Assembly (NCBI GenBank): GCA_003516765.1
Contig: DPCD01000206.1
Coordinates: 1 to 11,145, forward strand
Direction: 5' to 3'
DNA length: 11,145 nucleotides
Origin: Clostridiales bacterium
GTDB lineage: Bacteria > Bacillota > Clostridia > Oscillospirales > Oscillospiraceae
Under the pieces are notes generated by a model. The model did no database searches, was not told the DNA's origin, and saw only the letters and a list, made by a program, of their open reading frames with translations. Shown here one piece after another: positions 1 through 7,097 of the stretch. Position numbers and translations under genes: made by a program. Position 1 is the stretch's first letter, and each line of letters begins with the position of its first letter.

Positions 1-28
1 GGGCGGGCGCGTTTTAATTGGAGGTACT

Positions 29-979
29 ATGTCTGAACTGAAAAAAATCCCCGTCATTCTGGACGGCGACCCCGGTCATGACGACGCCATCGGCTGGACC
101 CTGGCGCAGGGCAGCGGTCGATTTGATATTCTTGCTGTGACTTCGTGCAGCGGCAACGTCGGCATCGAAAAGACCACCTACAACGCCCTTCGCGTGTGTA
201 CGCTGCTTGGCATCGACGCCCCCATCGCTGAGGGCTGCCCCCATCCTCTGACCAATGACGTGATGAACGCGCCGTCGGTCCACGGAGAATCCGGGCTCGA
301 CGGTCCGGCGCTTCCCGAGCCTTCGATGCAGGTTTCTTCCCTTGGCGCGGTCGAGCTGATGGCAAAGGTCCTGCGCGAGTCGCCCGAGCCGGTCACGATC
401 ATTCCCACAGGTCCTGAGACCAACGTGGCGGCGCTTTTGCTGGCGCACCCGGAACTGAAGCCGAAGATCAAGCAGATTTCTCTCATGGGCGGCGGCATCG
501 CCTACGGCAACTGGACGCCCGCGGCGGAATTCAACATTCTGGTGGACCCAGAGGCGGCAAAGATCGTCTTCGAGTCCGGCATCCCCATCCTCATGGCAGG
601 TCTCGACGTGACGGAAAAGGCGCTCATCATGCCGGAGGACTTCGAGCGCATCCGCGCGCTGGGAAACCCCGTGAGCGACATTGTCGCGCAGTGGCTGGAG
701 TTCTTCTACAAGTTCCACAAGTCCATCGGCTATGAAGGCGCGCCCATGCACGACCCGTGCGCGGTAATGGCGCTTATTTCTCCGGAGGTCTTTACGATCA
801 AGCCCATGCACGTTGAAATTGAAACGCAGGGCGAATACTGCCGCGGCTGCACGGTGGGTGACCAGCTCGGTCTTTCCGGCAAGGCGCCGAACGCGCAGGT
901 GCTTCTGGACGTCGACCGCAGGGCGTTTGCCGACCGGCTGGTCGAATCGATGAAATTTTATGGGGAGGGCGTGAAATGA
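29..979 (+). CDS. Inosine/uridine-preferring nucleoside hydrolase (first of a tandem pair)
   Basis: Predicted cytosolic N-ribohydrolase that splits nucleosides into free base and ribose. The 316-residue length is typical of the IUNH family (Rih proteins). The N-terminal calcium/ribose-binding motif reads DGDPGHDDA (residues 12-20), with Asp12, Asp14, Asp18 and Asp19. Other family blocks are HGESGL (from His85), TGPETN (about 127-132), a GN-TP-AEFN block ending in Asn168, and the C-terminal MHDPCA with His241-Asp242, matching the catalytic/metal positions of characterised enzymes. No signal peptide is seen. A GGAGGT lies at 20-25, close to the ATG. The stop overlaps the next gene's start (ATGA, 976-979), so the two are translationally coupled. 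Base preference (purine or pyrimidine) cannot be read from sequence. The window begins just upstream, so the promoter and earlier operon genes are not seen. Family call is very safe. Confidence 0.95.
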   Translation: MSELKKIPVILDGDPGHDDAIGWTLAQGSGRFDILAVTSCSGNVGIEKTTYNALRVCTLLGIDAPIAEGCPHPLTNDVMNAPSVHGESGLDGPALPEPSMQVSSLGAVELMAKVLRESPEPVTIIPTGPETNVAALLLAHPELKPKIKQISLMGGGIAYGNWTPAAEFNILVDPEAAKIVFESGIPILMAGLDVTEKALIMPEDFERIRALGNPVSDIVAQWLEFFYKFHKSIGYEGAPMHDPCAVMALISPEVFTIKPMHVEIETQGEYCRGCTVGDQLGLSGKAPNAQVLLDVDRRAFADRLVESMKFYGEGVK

Positions 980-1908
980 AAAAGTTCTCTGTCTGGCTGG
1001 ACTGCGACGTCGGCGTGGATGACGCCATCGCCATTATGACCGCGCACGCGCTTTCCGAAATCGACCTTCTTGCTATCTCCACCGTGAGCGGCAACGCGCC
1101 GCTGTCCGCTACCTTCCCGAACGCGCACCGCATGAATGGACTCATGAAGACCCACTACCCCGTCTATAAGGGCGCAGACCGTCCGCTGCTCGTCGAGCCG
1201 CAGTATGCCGCCGCATTTCACGGGGAAAACGGTCTGGGCGACGTGGAGCTTCCGCTGCCCGAAGACGCAGTCATGAACGATACGCCCGCGTGGGACGCGC
1301 TGTATGATTGCGCAAAGCAGCATCCGGGAGAACTCCGTCTGATTGCCATCGGACCTCTGACAAACGTCGCCATCGCGCTGACGAAATACCCGGACCTCAA
1401 AACCCTTCTTCATACGATTTTAATCATGGGCGGCGCAGCATCTGGCGGCAATGTAACCCCCGCGGCAGAGTTCAACATCTACGCGGACCCCGATGCGGCG
1501 CAGATCGTCTTCAAATCGGGCGTTCCGATTGTCATGTGCGGGCTGGATGTGACGCTGCAGGCAGTGCTGACTCCTGCGGACTGGGACGAGCTCGCTGCCA
1601 CCGGCACACCTGCCGGCGTCTTCACAAAGGCGTGTCTGCAAAAGGCGTGGTCGTTCTTACAGCCCATCGGCTTTGCGGGCGTCGCAATGCACGATACCTG
1701 CCCGGTGATGTATCTGGCGCACCCGGAGCTGTTCCGCGCGGAGGAAGCGGGCGTGTATGTGGAAACGCGCGGCTCGATCACACGCGGCAAAACCGTGACC
1801 GACCTCTACAGCGACAAGCAGTTCGAGACCAAAAACGCGCGGGTGGTCCTCGGCGTCGACCGTGACCGCTTCATTGCCATCGTCAAAGACTGCATCAAAA
1901 CAATCTGA
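976..1908 (+). CDS. Inosine/uridine-preferring nucleoside hydrolase (second paralog)
   Basis: Second member of the same hydrolase family (310 residues), clearly diverged from its neighbour. The signature loop is DCDVGVDDA (residues 9-17): the usual Pro after the second Asp is replaced by Val, but Asp9, Asp11, Asp15 and Asp16 are kept. Further family blocks are FHGENGLG (from Phe81), IGPLTN (125-130), a GN-TP-AEFN block with Asn167, and AMHDTCPV with His239-Asp240. The active-site set therefore looks complete. The ATG at 976 overlaps the stop of the first hydrolase, and a GGGGAGGG ribosome site lies 6 nt upstream. Tandem, diverged copies suggest different substrate preferences (for example purine versus pyrimidine) or a heteromeric enzyme; this is inference. 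A terminator follows directly. Confidence 0.94.
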   Translation: MKKFSVWLDCDVGVDDAIAIMTAHALSEIDLLAISTVSGNAPLSATFPNAHRMNGLMKTHYPVYKGADRPLLVEPQYAAAFHGENGLGDVELPLPEDAVMNDTPAWDALYDCAKQHPGELRLIAIGPLTNVAIALTKYPDLKTLLHTILIMGGAASGGNVTPAAEFNIYADPDAAQIVFKSGVPIVMCGLDVTLQAVLTPADWDELAATGTPAGVFTKACLQKAWSFLQPIGFAGVAMHDTCPVMYLAHPELFRAEEAGVYVETRGSITRGKTVTDLYSDKQFETKNARVVLGVDRDRFIAIVKDCIKTI

Positions 1909-1913
1909 ACATG

Positions 1914-1956
1914 CAAAAAGCCTGTCTGCTGATCATCGGCAGACAGGCTCTTTTTT
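1914..1956. terminator. Bidirectional intrinsic terminator between convergent genes
   Basis: An 11-bp perfect stem (AGCCTGTCTGC at 1919-1929 with its complement at 1939-1949) closes a 9-nt loop. A T-run follows at 1951-1956, and an A-run at 1915-1919 becomes a T-run on the other strand. It can therefore end both the plus-strand hydrolase operon and the minus-strand oxidoreductase operon. Confidence 0.9.
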
Positions 1957-1960
1957 CATT

Positions 1961-2545
1961 TTACAAAGAGGCGGCAAGCGCCTGTGCCTGCGCGCAGGCT
2001 TTTTGCAGGGAGCTTTCAGCGTCGAAGCCGGCAACATTCATGCCGTCGGCGGCGATGCAGTGGTAGCGATCGAAGCCGAAGAACGTGTGAAGCGCGTCCA
2101 GATAGCGGCTGCCCATCTCCAGGGGGTCTCCCGTATAGAATCCGCCGCGTGTTGTCAGAAACACCAGATCGGTGCCGCGGCACAGCCCAACGAGTCCCTT
2201 TTCATTCGCCCCGAAGGTGATGCCGTCTACGCTCACCTGCTCGATATAAATTTTCAGCAGCGCCGGAAACGCCAGATCCCAGAACGGCGCAGCAATCACA
2301 ACAAGGTCCGCCTGCGCAAACTGCTTGGCATACCGGAAGCGCGGGTGCGCATAATCGCGGCTTTCCAAAAGCCGCTGCCGCTGGGCAAAGAAGTCGCCCG
2401 TGAGCGGCGCGAGATTTTCTTCCGTCAGCACAAGCCGCTCGACCGCGCAGTCTGCCGGTACGGCATGCAGAAATGCTTCCATCAGACGCTTTGTCTGTGA
2501 CTGCTCTTTTCGGATGCAGCAGTCGATCAAAAGAAGCTTTCTCAT
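1961..2545 (-). CDS. FMN-dependent NAD(P)H oxidoreductase, AzoR/flavodoxin-like fold
   Basis: Small cytosolic flavoprotein (194 residues) of the flavodoxin_2/NADH-azoreductase family, expected to reduce quinones, azo compounds or similar acceptors with NAD(P)H. The N-terminal strand MRKLLLIDCC leads into the phosphate loop region (residues 10-20, with S and T after a short charged stretch). APFWDLAFP (86-94) matches the family's P-x-(Y/W)-N-F-x-x-P isoalloxazine-binding segment, with Asp replacing the usual Asn. TTRGGFY (131-137) matches the second FMN-contacting loop. Its ATG overlaps the stop of the upstream nucleoside phosphorylase (ATGA, 2542-2545), so it is the second gene of a two-gene operon. 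A GAGGG ribosome site lies just upstream. The natural substrate is unknown; a role in nucleoside use is suggested only by the operon. Confidence 0.87.
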   Translation of the reverse strand: MRKLLLIDCCIRKEQSQTKRLMEAFLHAVPADCAVERLVLTEENLAPLTGDFFAQRQRLLESRDYAHPRFRYAKQFAQADLVVIAAPFWDLAFPALLKIYIEQVSVDGITFGANEKGLVGLCRGTDLVFLTTRGGFYTGDPLEMGSRYLDALHTFFGFDRYHCIAADGMNVAGFDAESSLQKACAQAQALAASL

Positions 2546-3285
2546 GCCTTTTCCCTCTTTTCCAGAAGCGCAAATGCCTCCAGCGCCGTTAGAATTTCCA
2601 GCCGCTCGCCTCTTGCCGTGGCGCTCTCGCCGCCTGCGTAGTCTCCAATAGAATCTGCGGTATCCTCGCCGTAGAGGACGACGTTATTGAGAATGGACGC
2701 GGTCTTCATGCCGCGGAGCCGCCCAATGGTGAAAAGCGCTGCCGTCTCCATATCCGCGCCCAGAACGCCCTTACCGGACCAGTATGCGCTTTCCTGCTCG
2801 TTTTCTTCATGGTAGAAGCTCTCGTGGCTGTGGCAGATGCCTTCGTGCACCACCGCGCCGACACATTTCGCCGCCTCCTTGCAGCAGGCATACAGCGTAA
2901 AGTCCGCCACCGCCGGGAAGATTGCGGGCACATATGCCTTCGACGCGCCGTCGTCGCGCACCGCGCCGGAGACCAGAATCAGCTCGCCCAGCCCAATTCC
3001 CTTCTGCAGCGCGCCGCACGAGCCGATGCGGATTGCCGCGGTGATACCGATGTTGTGAAGCTCCTCGACCGCGATGCCTGCCGAGCTTCCGCCGATGCCG
3101 GTCGACAGCGCCAGCACGTCTACCCCCTTATATCTGCCGCGCAGACTGCGGAACTCGCGGTTATACGCCAGCTCCTGCACGTCCGTAAGCTCCTTTGCAA
3201 TGCGGTCGAGTCTTGCCGGGTCGCCGGGGAGAATGGCATAGCGGATGCCGAGCATCTCATCGAGACAAATGTGCGCCTGTTTCAT
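2542..3285 (-). CDS. Nucleoside phosphorylase, uridine phosphorylase-like (PNP/UDP family 1)
   Basis: Cytosolic enzyme (247 residues) expected to convert a nucleoside plus phosphate into base and (deoxy)ribose-1-phosphate. ILPGDPARLDRI (18-29) gives the phosphate-binding GDP motif. NREFRSLRG (42-50) and STGIGGSSAGIAVEEL (61-76) are very close to E. coli uridine phosphorylase, as is the DDGAS...FPAVADF stretch (111-129). RIGSCGAL (86-93) supplies the phosphate/ribose loop and ADMETAALF (177-185) the ribose-binding Met-Glu. Between residues 152 and 177 the sequence is shorter than in E. coli Udp: the insert carrying the Gln and Arg that read uracil is not evident, and KGVLGADME resembles DeoD-type purine enzymes instead. 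Substrate choice is therefore open. The start is supported by an AGGAA site about 8 nt upstream and a promoter at 3327-3355. First gene of an operon with the oxidoreductase. Confidence 0.88.
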   Translation of the reverse strand: MKQAHICLDEMLGIRYAILPGDPARLDRIAKELTDVQELAYNREFRSLRGRYKGVDVLALSTGIGGSSAGIAVEELHNIGITAAIRIGSCGALQKGIGLGELILVSGAVRDDGASKAYVPAIFPAVADFTLYACCKEAAKCVGAVVHEGICHSHESFYHEENEQESAYWSGKGVLGADMETAALFTIGRLRGMKTASILNNVVLYGEDTADSIGDYAGGESATARGERLEILTALEAFALLEKREKA

Positions 3286-3326
3286 AAAGCGTCTTCCTTT
3301 CGTTGCGCTGTGCGCGTTTTTTCTTT

Positions 3327-3355
3327 ATTTTACAGGATTTCGCCCGGAAAGTAAA
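3327..3355 (-). promoter_or_regulatory. Sigma-A-type promoter for the phosphorylase/oxidoreductase operon
   Basis: Read on the minus strand: -35 TTTACT (3355-3350), a 17-nt spacer, and -10 TAAAAT (3332-3327, five of six consensus bases). It lies about 40 nt upstream of the phosphorylase ATG and is the only good candidate in this gap. Confidence 0.6.
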
Positions 3356-3358
3356 TTC

Positions 3359-3382
3359 CCCCGGCAGATTTCTCTGCCGGGG
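3359..3382 (-). terminator. Likely terminator of the hflK-hflC-LOR operon
   Basis: A 10-bp perfect GC-rich stem (CCCCGGCAGA at 3359-3368, complement at 3373-3382) with a 4-nt loop lies 14 nt beyond the LOR-family gene. On the minus strand the following bases are GGAATTTACTTT, a poor U-tract, so termination may be partial. It sits only about 4 nt before the next promoter's -35 box. Confidence 0.6.
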
Positions 3383-3396
3383 ATGTGATGTATGGG

Positions 3397-3861
3397 TCAA
3401 TTGTGCCGCTCTGCCTCCACGTCGATAGCAAGCACGACGCACAGCGCGGTCAGCTCGTCCTTGGGGTCTGCAATTTCCAGCCGGTAGCGGTCGTGAAACG
3501 CAGGAAACGCCTTTTCAATCGTTGCCACGGTTCTTCCCGCCTGTATGATGGAAAAGTCCAGATTCCAAAAGCTCTCCGAGACTTCCCAGCCCAGCTGGTC
3601 GATGGAATACTGCTGCGTGAAGAACGAAAACTGCCGGTCGAGCCGCACGCTCCCGCCGGGAACCGCCAGCTCATACGCGCACGGAATCGAAAACGGAATG
3701 TGCTGCACGAAACAGACCTCACGTCCCTGCATGTCGACCACGACGAGCTTGCGCCCGAACTGGAACAGCTCGCGCTCGACCTGATATTTGACGTTTCCGT
3801 CTTCGTCCCAGATATCAAAATGGTCGAGCGAGAACAGTTCCTCCTGCAGATAAAGCGTCAT
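3397..3861 (-). CDS. LURP-one-related (LOR/YxjI-like) protein
   Basis: Small 154-residue protein resembling the LURP-one-related/YxjI family (tubby-like beta-barrel fold); function is not established. It has the family pattern: an N-terminal segment with LFSLDHFDIWDEDGNVKYQV, then a strand-turn-strand stretch with DMQGREV, and a late FHDRYRLEI strand. No signal peptide or membrane helix is visible. The start at 3861 is preferred over an ATG 15 nt upstream because it overlaps the hflC stop (ATGA, 3858-3861), like the other junctions of this operon, and a GGGGGA site precedes it. As the third gene after hflK and hflC it may act with the membrane SPFH complex; tubby-like folds can bind phospholipids, which would fit, but this is inference. 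Confidence 0.75.
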   Translation of the reverse strand: MTLYLQEELFSLDHFDIWDEDGNVKYQVERELFQFGRKLVVVDMQGREVCFVQHIPFSIPCAYELAVPGGSVRLDRQFSFFTQQYSIDQLGWEVSESFWNLDFSIIQAGRTVATIEKAFPAFHDRYRLEIADPKDELTALCVVLAIDVEAERHN

Positions 3862-4745
3862 TGCGCCGTCCCCCACTGTCCGCTGAAAATCTGCGCAATC
3901 GGAGAATCAGACGAGAGCACCAGCGTCTTGTTGCCGCCCGTGAGCGAGCTTCGCGCCATATCGAGCGCGCGCATGAACTCATAGAAGTCCGCTTCCTCCT
4001 GCGTGTCATACGCCTGAGACAAAATGCGCATATACTCCGCCTCGCCCTCGGCTTTGATCCGCTCCGCCTGTGCCTTTGCCTCAGATACGGTAATTTCGAC
4101 AGATTTGTCCGCCTCGCTGCGGATCTGTTTTGCCTGCGCATCGCCCTCTGCAGCGTAGGACGCAGCGATGTTGCCGCGCTCGGAGATCATGCGCTCATAG
4201 ACCGCCGCCTTGTTTTCATCGGGAAGATCGATGCGCTTTGTTTCGATGGCAAGGACGGTGAGCCCATAGTCGTCAAAATTCTGCTCGAAGTTTTCCATGA
4301 TCGCCGCCGCCAGCTCGCCGTCGCGCCCGGAGATGACCGCCTCCTGCTTCATGGAGCTGATAACGGTTTTGAGGCTGTTGTAGACCACGGCGTTGATGCG
4401 GCTTTCAGCGTTGGCAACGCTTCCGGAGAGCGTCTGGATGAATTTGAGCGGGTCCGTGATCTTCCAGAGGACAAAGCTGTCTGCCACCATCGACTTTTTA
4501 TCGGACGTGATGACGTCGCTTGCTGCCAGGTCATAGAGCATCTCCGTTTTGGGGAGCGTGCTTGCCGACTGGACAAAGGGCGTCTTAAAGCTCAGCCCCG
4601 GCTGGTCGATAATCTTCACAACGGCGCCGAACTGCTTGATGATCGTGTACTCGTCCGGCTGCGTCACGACAAGGCTTCCCGCCAGAATCACCAGCAGCGC
4701 CAGAACAAGAACGACCGGAATGACAATTTTGACCGTCTTTTTCAA
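3858..4745 (-). CDS. hflC: HflC-like SPFH/band 7 membrane protein
   Basis: Membrane-anchored SPFH protein (295 residues), partner of HflK. In bacteria HflK-HflC form a large cage that modulates the FtsH protease. One N-terminal membrane helix (about residues 7-28, after MKKTVK) is followed by the SPFH domain (VTQPDEYTIIKQFGAVV onward, with TPFVQ and KITDPLKF blocks). Next comes the family's ERGNIAASYAAEGDAQAKQI stretch (about 189-208) and an Ala/Glu/Lys-rich coiled-coil with KAEGEAEYMRIL. The start codon is TTG at 4745-4743: there is no nearby in-frame ATG, a strong AGGAGGT lies 8 nt upstream inside the end of hflK, and the TTGA overlap with the hflK stop is exact. It overlaps the LOR gene downstream. 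No ftsH is in view. Confidence 0.92.
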   Translation of the reverse strand: MKKTVKIVIPVVLVLALLVILAGSLVVTQPDEYTIIKQFGAVVKIIDQPGLSFKTPFVQSASTLPKTEMLYDLAASDVITSDKKSMVADSFVLWKITDPLKFIQTLSGSVANAESRINAVVYNSLKTVISSMKQEAVISGRDGELAAAIMENFEQNFDDYGLTVLAIETKRIDLPDENKAAVYERMISERGNIAASYAAEGDAQAKQIRSEADKSVEITVSEAKAQAERIKAEGEAEYMRILSQAYDTQEEADFYEFMRALDMARSSLTGGNKTLVLSSDSPIAQIFSGQWGTAQ

Positions 4746-5755
4746 TTGGACGCACCTCCTTCCGCTGTGCCCGCGTTCACGGTTGCAAACTGCTCCAACG
4801 GCAGCGCAGTCTGCACGCCTGTCTGCTCGTCTACGATGTAGAGCTTTACCTCGGGCAAAATCTCCTCCATCGCCTCATAGAACAGCCGCTGCTTGGTGAT
4901 CAGCGGATAGTTCTGATACTCGGCAAACAGCTCCGTAAAGCGCGCCGCCTGACCTTCCGCTTCATTGATCTTGCTCTCGCGGTACGCCTCTGCCTGCTTG
5001 ATGATCTGGTCTGCGTCAGCAGACGCCGCAGGCGTTACTTCGTTGGCGTATTTTTTTGCGTTGTTGACTGCCGTATCCGCCGACTGCTTGGCGGTCTCCA
5101 CGGCGGTGAACGCCTGCTGCACCTCCAGCGTGGGCGGCTCGGCGTCCTGAATGGTCAGATTCGTCAGCTGGATGCCGAGGTCCTCCTGCTCGAGCCGGTT
5201 CATGACCTTCTGCTTGATCTCGGACTGAATTTCGCTCTTGCCGGTGGTAATGACACTGTCGACGTTGTAAAGCCCGATGGTGTCTCGGATATAGCTCTGG
5301 CAGAGCATCTTCAGAATGCCGACGGGGTCGCTGGAATTGTAGAGATATTTGACCGGGTCCGTCACGCGGTACTCGACGTAAAAGTCGACGTTCACGAAGT
5401 TATAGTCATACGTGATCATCAGCGACTCCTCGTCCACCGACTCGTCGCTCCCCGCGCGGTAACCGAGCGGAAAGCCCTGAATGGACTTCGAGACCAGCTG
5501 CACCCGCTGCACCAGCGGAATTTTCATCTGTAAGCCCGAAGCGGAGACCGTCGCGGGCTTGCCGAAGGTCGTCAGGACCGCGTACTGGTCCTCCTTGAGT
5601 GTATAAAAAGAATCCATCGCCAGCCCCGCTGCAAGCAGGACCACCGGAATCAGCCACAGCAGCTTCCACATGCCGCGCCTTTTGGGTTTCCGGGGCTTCG
5701 GCTGCTCGTCGCCGGCATCCGCGCCGGGGTAGTACGAATTGTCGTTGTATTCCAT
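4742..5755 (-). CDS. hflK: HflK-like SPFH/band 7 membrane protein
   Basis: SPFH-domain partner of HflC (337 residues from the chosen start). The cytoplasmic N-terminus is short, with a Lys/Pro/Arg-rich stretch (about 19-28) in place of the Gly-rich segment of proteobacterial HflK. A membrane helix spans about residues 29-47. The SPFH domain begins at LKEDQYAVLTTFGKP, with YDYNFVNVDFYVEYRVTDPVKYLY as its core. A long Ala/Lys/Glu coiled-coil follows (FTAVETAKQSADTAVNNAKK through EGQAARFTELFAEYQ). The start at 5755 is preferred over an ATG 57 nt further upstream because AAAGGAGA lies 6 nt before it, while the upstream ATG has no ribosome site. First gene of the hflK-hflC-LOR operon; I could not find a convincing promoter in 5756-5850 on this strand. 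Confidence 0.9.
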   Translation of the reverse strand: MEYNDNSYYPGADAGDEQPKPRKPKRRGMWKLLWLIPVVLLAAGLAMDSFYTLKEDQYAVLTTFGKPATVSASGLQMKIPLVQRVQLVSKSIQGFPLGYRAGSDESVDEESLMITYDYNFVNVDFYVEYRVTDPVKYLYNSSDPVGILKMLCQSYIRDTIGLYNVDSVITTGKSEIQSEIKQKVMNRLEQEDLGIQLTNLTIQDAEPPTLEVQQAFTAVETAKQSADTAVNNAKKYANEVTPAASADADQIIKQAEAYRESKINEAEGQAARFTELFAEYQNYPLITKQRLFYEAMEEILPEVKLYIVDEQTGVQTALPLEQFATVNAGTAEGGASN

Positions 5756-5844
5756 CTCGTTCTCCTTTCGGTTTTGAGGGTTGGACGATCCTCGCCGCTT
5801 TTTTGTTCCCATTTCATTTTAGCAGATGTAAGCCCGCTTCGGTA

Positions 5845-5874
5845 GTGGCATTGCGGGAAAATTTGTGGTATACT
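5845..5874 (+). promoter_or_regulatory. Extended -10 promoter for the DUF4317 gene
   Basis: TATACT at 5869-5874 is preceded by TG at 5866-5867, giving an extended -10 element. A weak -35 (GTGGCA, 5845-5850) lies 18 nt upstream. It is about 38 nt before the start codon. The remaining bases between the divergent genes hold nothing else I can support. Confidence 0.6.
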
Positions 5875-5911
5875 CATCTCACGCATTCTGAAACAAAGGA
5901 AGTTTTTGAGT

Positions 5912-7042
5912 ATGACATCCAAAGAAATCGGCGAGCTGCGGCGAAGACTTCGCCCGGACCGCACCAATATGACCGCCGTGCGCGGCTTCTATATTTCTTC
6001 CGGCGGCGAGGTTCTGTCCTCGTTCCGCCAGTCGGTCGCGCTCATGAGTCAGGAGGACAAGGAGAGCTACCTTGCCATCTTCCGCCGCGTTCTGTCCGGC
6101 ACGCAGGACAAAAACCTGATCGACCTCAGCTTCAGAACCAGTCAGGTTGCAGATTCCGACGAGCACCGCCTGCTCATGGCGCTGCGCGATTCCGGTCTGG
6201 ACGACGAGGCTGCGCTCGAAACATTCTGCCAAACCGTCACCGGCGCGCTTTCCTCGGAGGACCACTATCTGATTTTGCTGGCGCACGAGCGCTACGACGT
6301 GCCCTTCAAGGCAAAAGACGGCGCGCAGCTGGACGATTCCAGCGAGGTCTTTTCCTACGTTCTGTGCGCCATCTGCCCCGTAAAGCCCGGCAAGGCGGCG
6401 CTGCGCTACGATGCAGGCGAAAAGGAATTTCACAACCAGGGCGGCGCCTACACCGTGGGCGCGCCGGAGCTGGGCTTTCTGTTCCCGGCATTCGACGGCA
6501 GGCGAACAAATCTTTATAACTGCCTATATTATTCCCGCAGTTTGGAAAACAATCACCCGGAGCTGGTGCAGGCGCTGTTCAAGCTGGACCCGCCCGAGCC
6601 TGCGAACGCGCAAAAAGAGTCATTCGGCGAGCTGCTCAGCCAGTCCCTTGAGGATGCGTGCAGCCTGCCGTTGGTGCAGAAAGTCCATGAGCAGCTACGC
6701 CAGAACATTGAGGCACATAAAGAATTAAAATCCGACGAACCGCTTGTCGTGAGCCGGCAGGAGGTTTCCGAGGTGCTCTCCGGCTGCGGCGTGGAAGAGA
6801 CAAAACTTGCGAAATTCAACGTCGAGTTTGACCAGCACTTCGGCGCCGACGCGGCGCTCAGCCCTGCGAACCTGATTGACGCAAAGAAGTTCCAGCTCAA
6901 AACACCGGATGTGACCATTCAGGTCAACCCCGAGCGCACCGACCTTGTCCAGACGCGCGTCATCGGCGGCGTCAAGTACCTGCTGATCTGCGCCGACGAC
7001 GGTGTAGAGGTCAACGGCATCCAGGTCGATCTGGATGAATGA
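5912..7042 (+). CDS. DUF4317 family protein, function unknown
   Basis: Cytosolic protein of 376 residues that I recognise as DUF4317, a family found mainly in Clostridia with no assigned function. The typical opening is present: KEIGELRRRLRPDRTNMTAVRG with a paired basic helix, then SGTQDKNLIDLSF (about 62-74) and DSDEHRLLMALRDS (81-94). LILLAHERYDVPFKAKDG follows near residues 120-137, with a conserved CPVKPGKAAL segment. No signal sequence or membrane helix is seen. The ATG at 5912 is chosen because AAAGGAAG (5895-5902) is 9 nt upstream; an in-frame TTG at 5906 would leave only 3 nt. It is a single-gene unit with its own promoter and terminator, divergent from hflK. No catalytic motif is visible. 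Confidence 0.88.
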   Translation: MTSKEIGELRRRLRPDRTNMTAVRGFYISSGGEVLSSFRQSVALMSQEDKESYLAIFRRVLSGTQDKNLIDLSFRTSQVADSDEHRLLMALRDSGLDDEAALETFCQTVTGALSSEDHYLILLAHERYDVPFKAKDGAQLDDSSEVFSYVLCAICPVKPGKAALRYDAGEKEFHNQGGAYTVGAPELGFLFPAFDGRRTNLYNCLYYSRSLENNHPELVQALFKLDPPEPANAQKESFGELLSQSLEDACSLPLVQKVHEQLRQNIEAHKELKSDEPLVVSRQEVSEVLSGCGVEETKLAKFNVEFDQHFGADAALSPANLIDAKKFQLKTPDVTIQVNPERTDLVQTRVIGGVKYLLICADDGVEVNGIQVDLDE

Positions 7043-7053
7043 CTTCCGTATAC

Positions 7054-7091
7054 AGAAAACCAGCACCTTCTTTTGAAGGTGCTGGTTTTCT
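7054..7091. terminator. Bidirectional terminator, DUF4317 gene versus ABC transporter operon
   Basis: A 17-bp perfect inverted repeat (7054-7070 and 7075-7091) around a TTTT loop. The GC core ACCAGCACCTTC is flanked by AAAA on one side and TTTT on the other, so it is a good intrinsic terminator in both directions between two convergent genes. Confidence 0.92.
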
Positions 7092-7097
7092 ATGAAA

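Noticed and set aside
14..811. Long minus-strand open frame (265 codons) opposite the first nucleoside hydrolase
   Set aside because: It lies antisense to a gene with full catalytic motifs, is Arg/His-rich with no recognisable domain, and arises from the GC-rich codon pattern.
1862..2500. 212-codon plus-strand frame running from the hydrolase end through the oxidoreductase
   Set aside because: It crosses the bidirectional terminator and is antisense to a well-supported flavoprotein; no ribosome site fits.
3861..4841. 326-codon plus-strand open frame opposite hflC and the end of hflK
   Set aside because: The protein is Arg/Leu/Asp-rich low-quality sequence without motifs; the opposite strand carries clear SPFH genes with ribosome sites and overlaps.
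5756..5812. Upstream ATG that would add 19 residues to HflK
   Set aside because: No ribosome site precedes it, whereas an AAAGGAGA site occupies the correct distance before the ATG at 5755 and would otherwise be inside the coding region.
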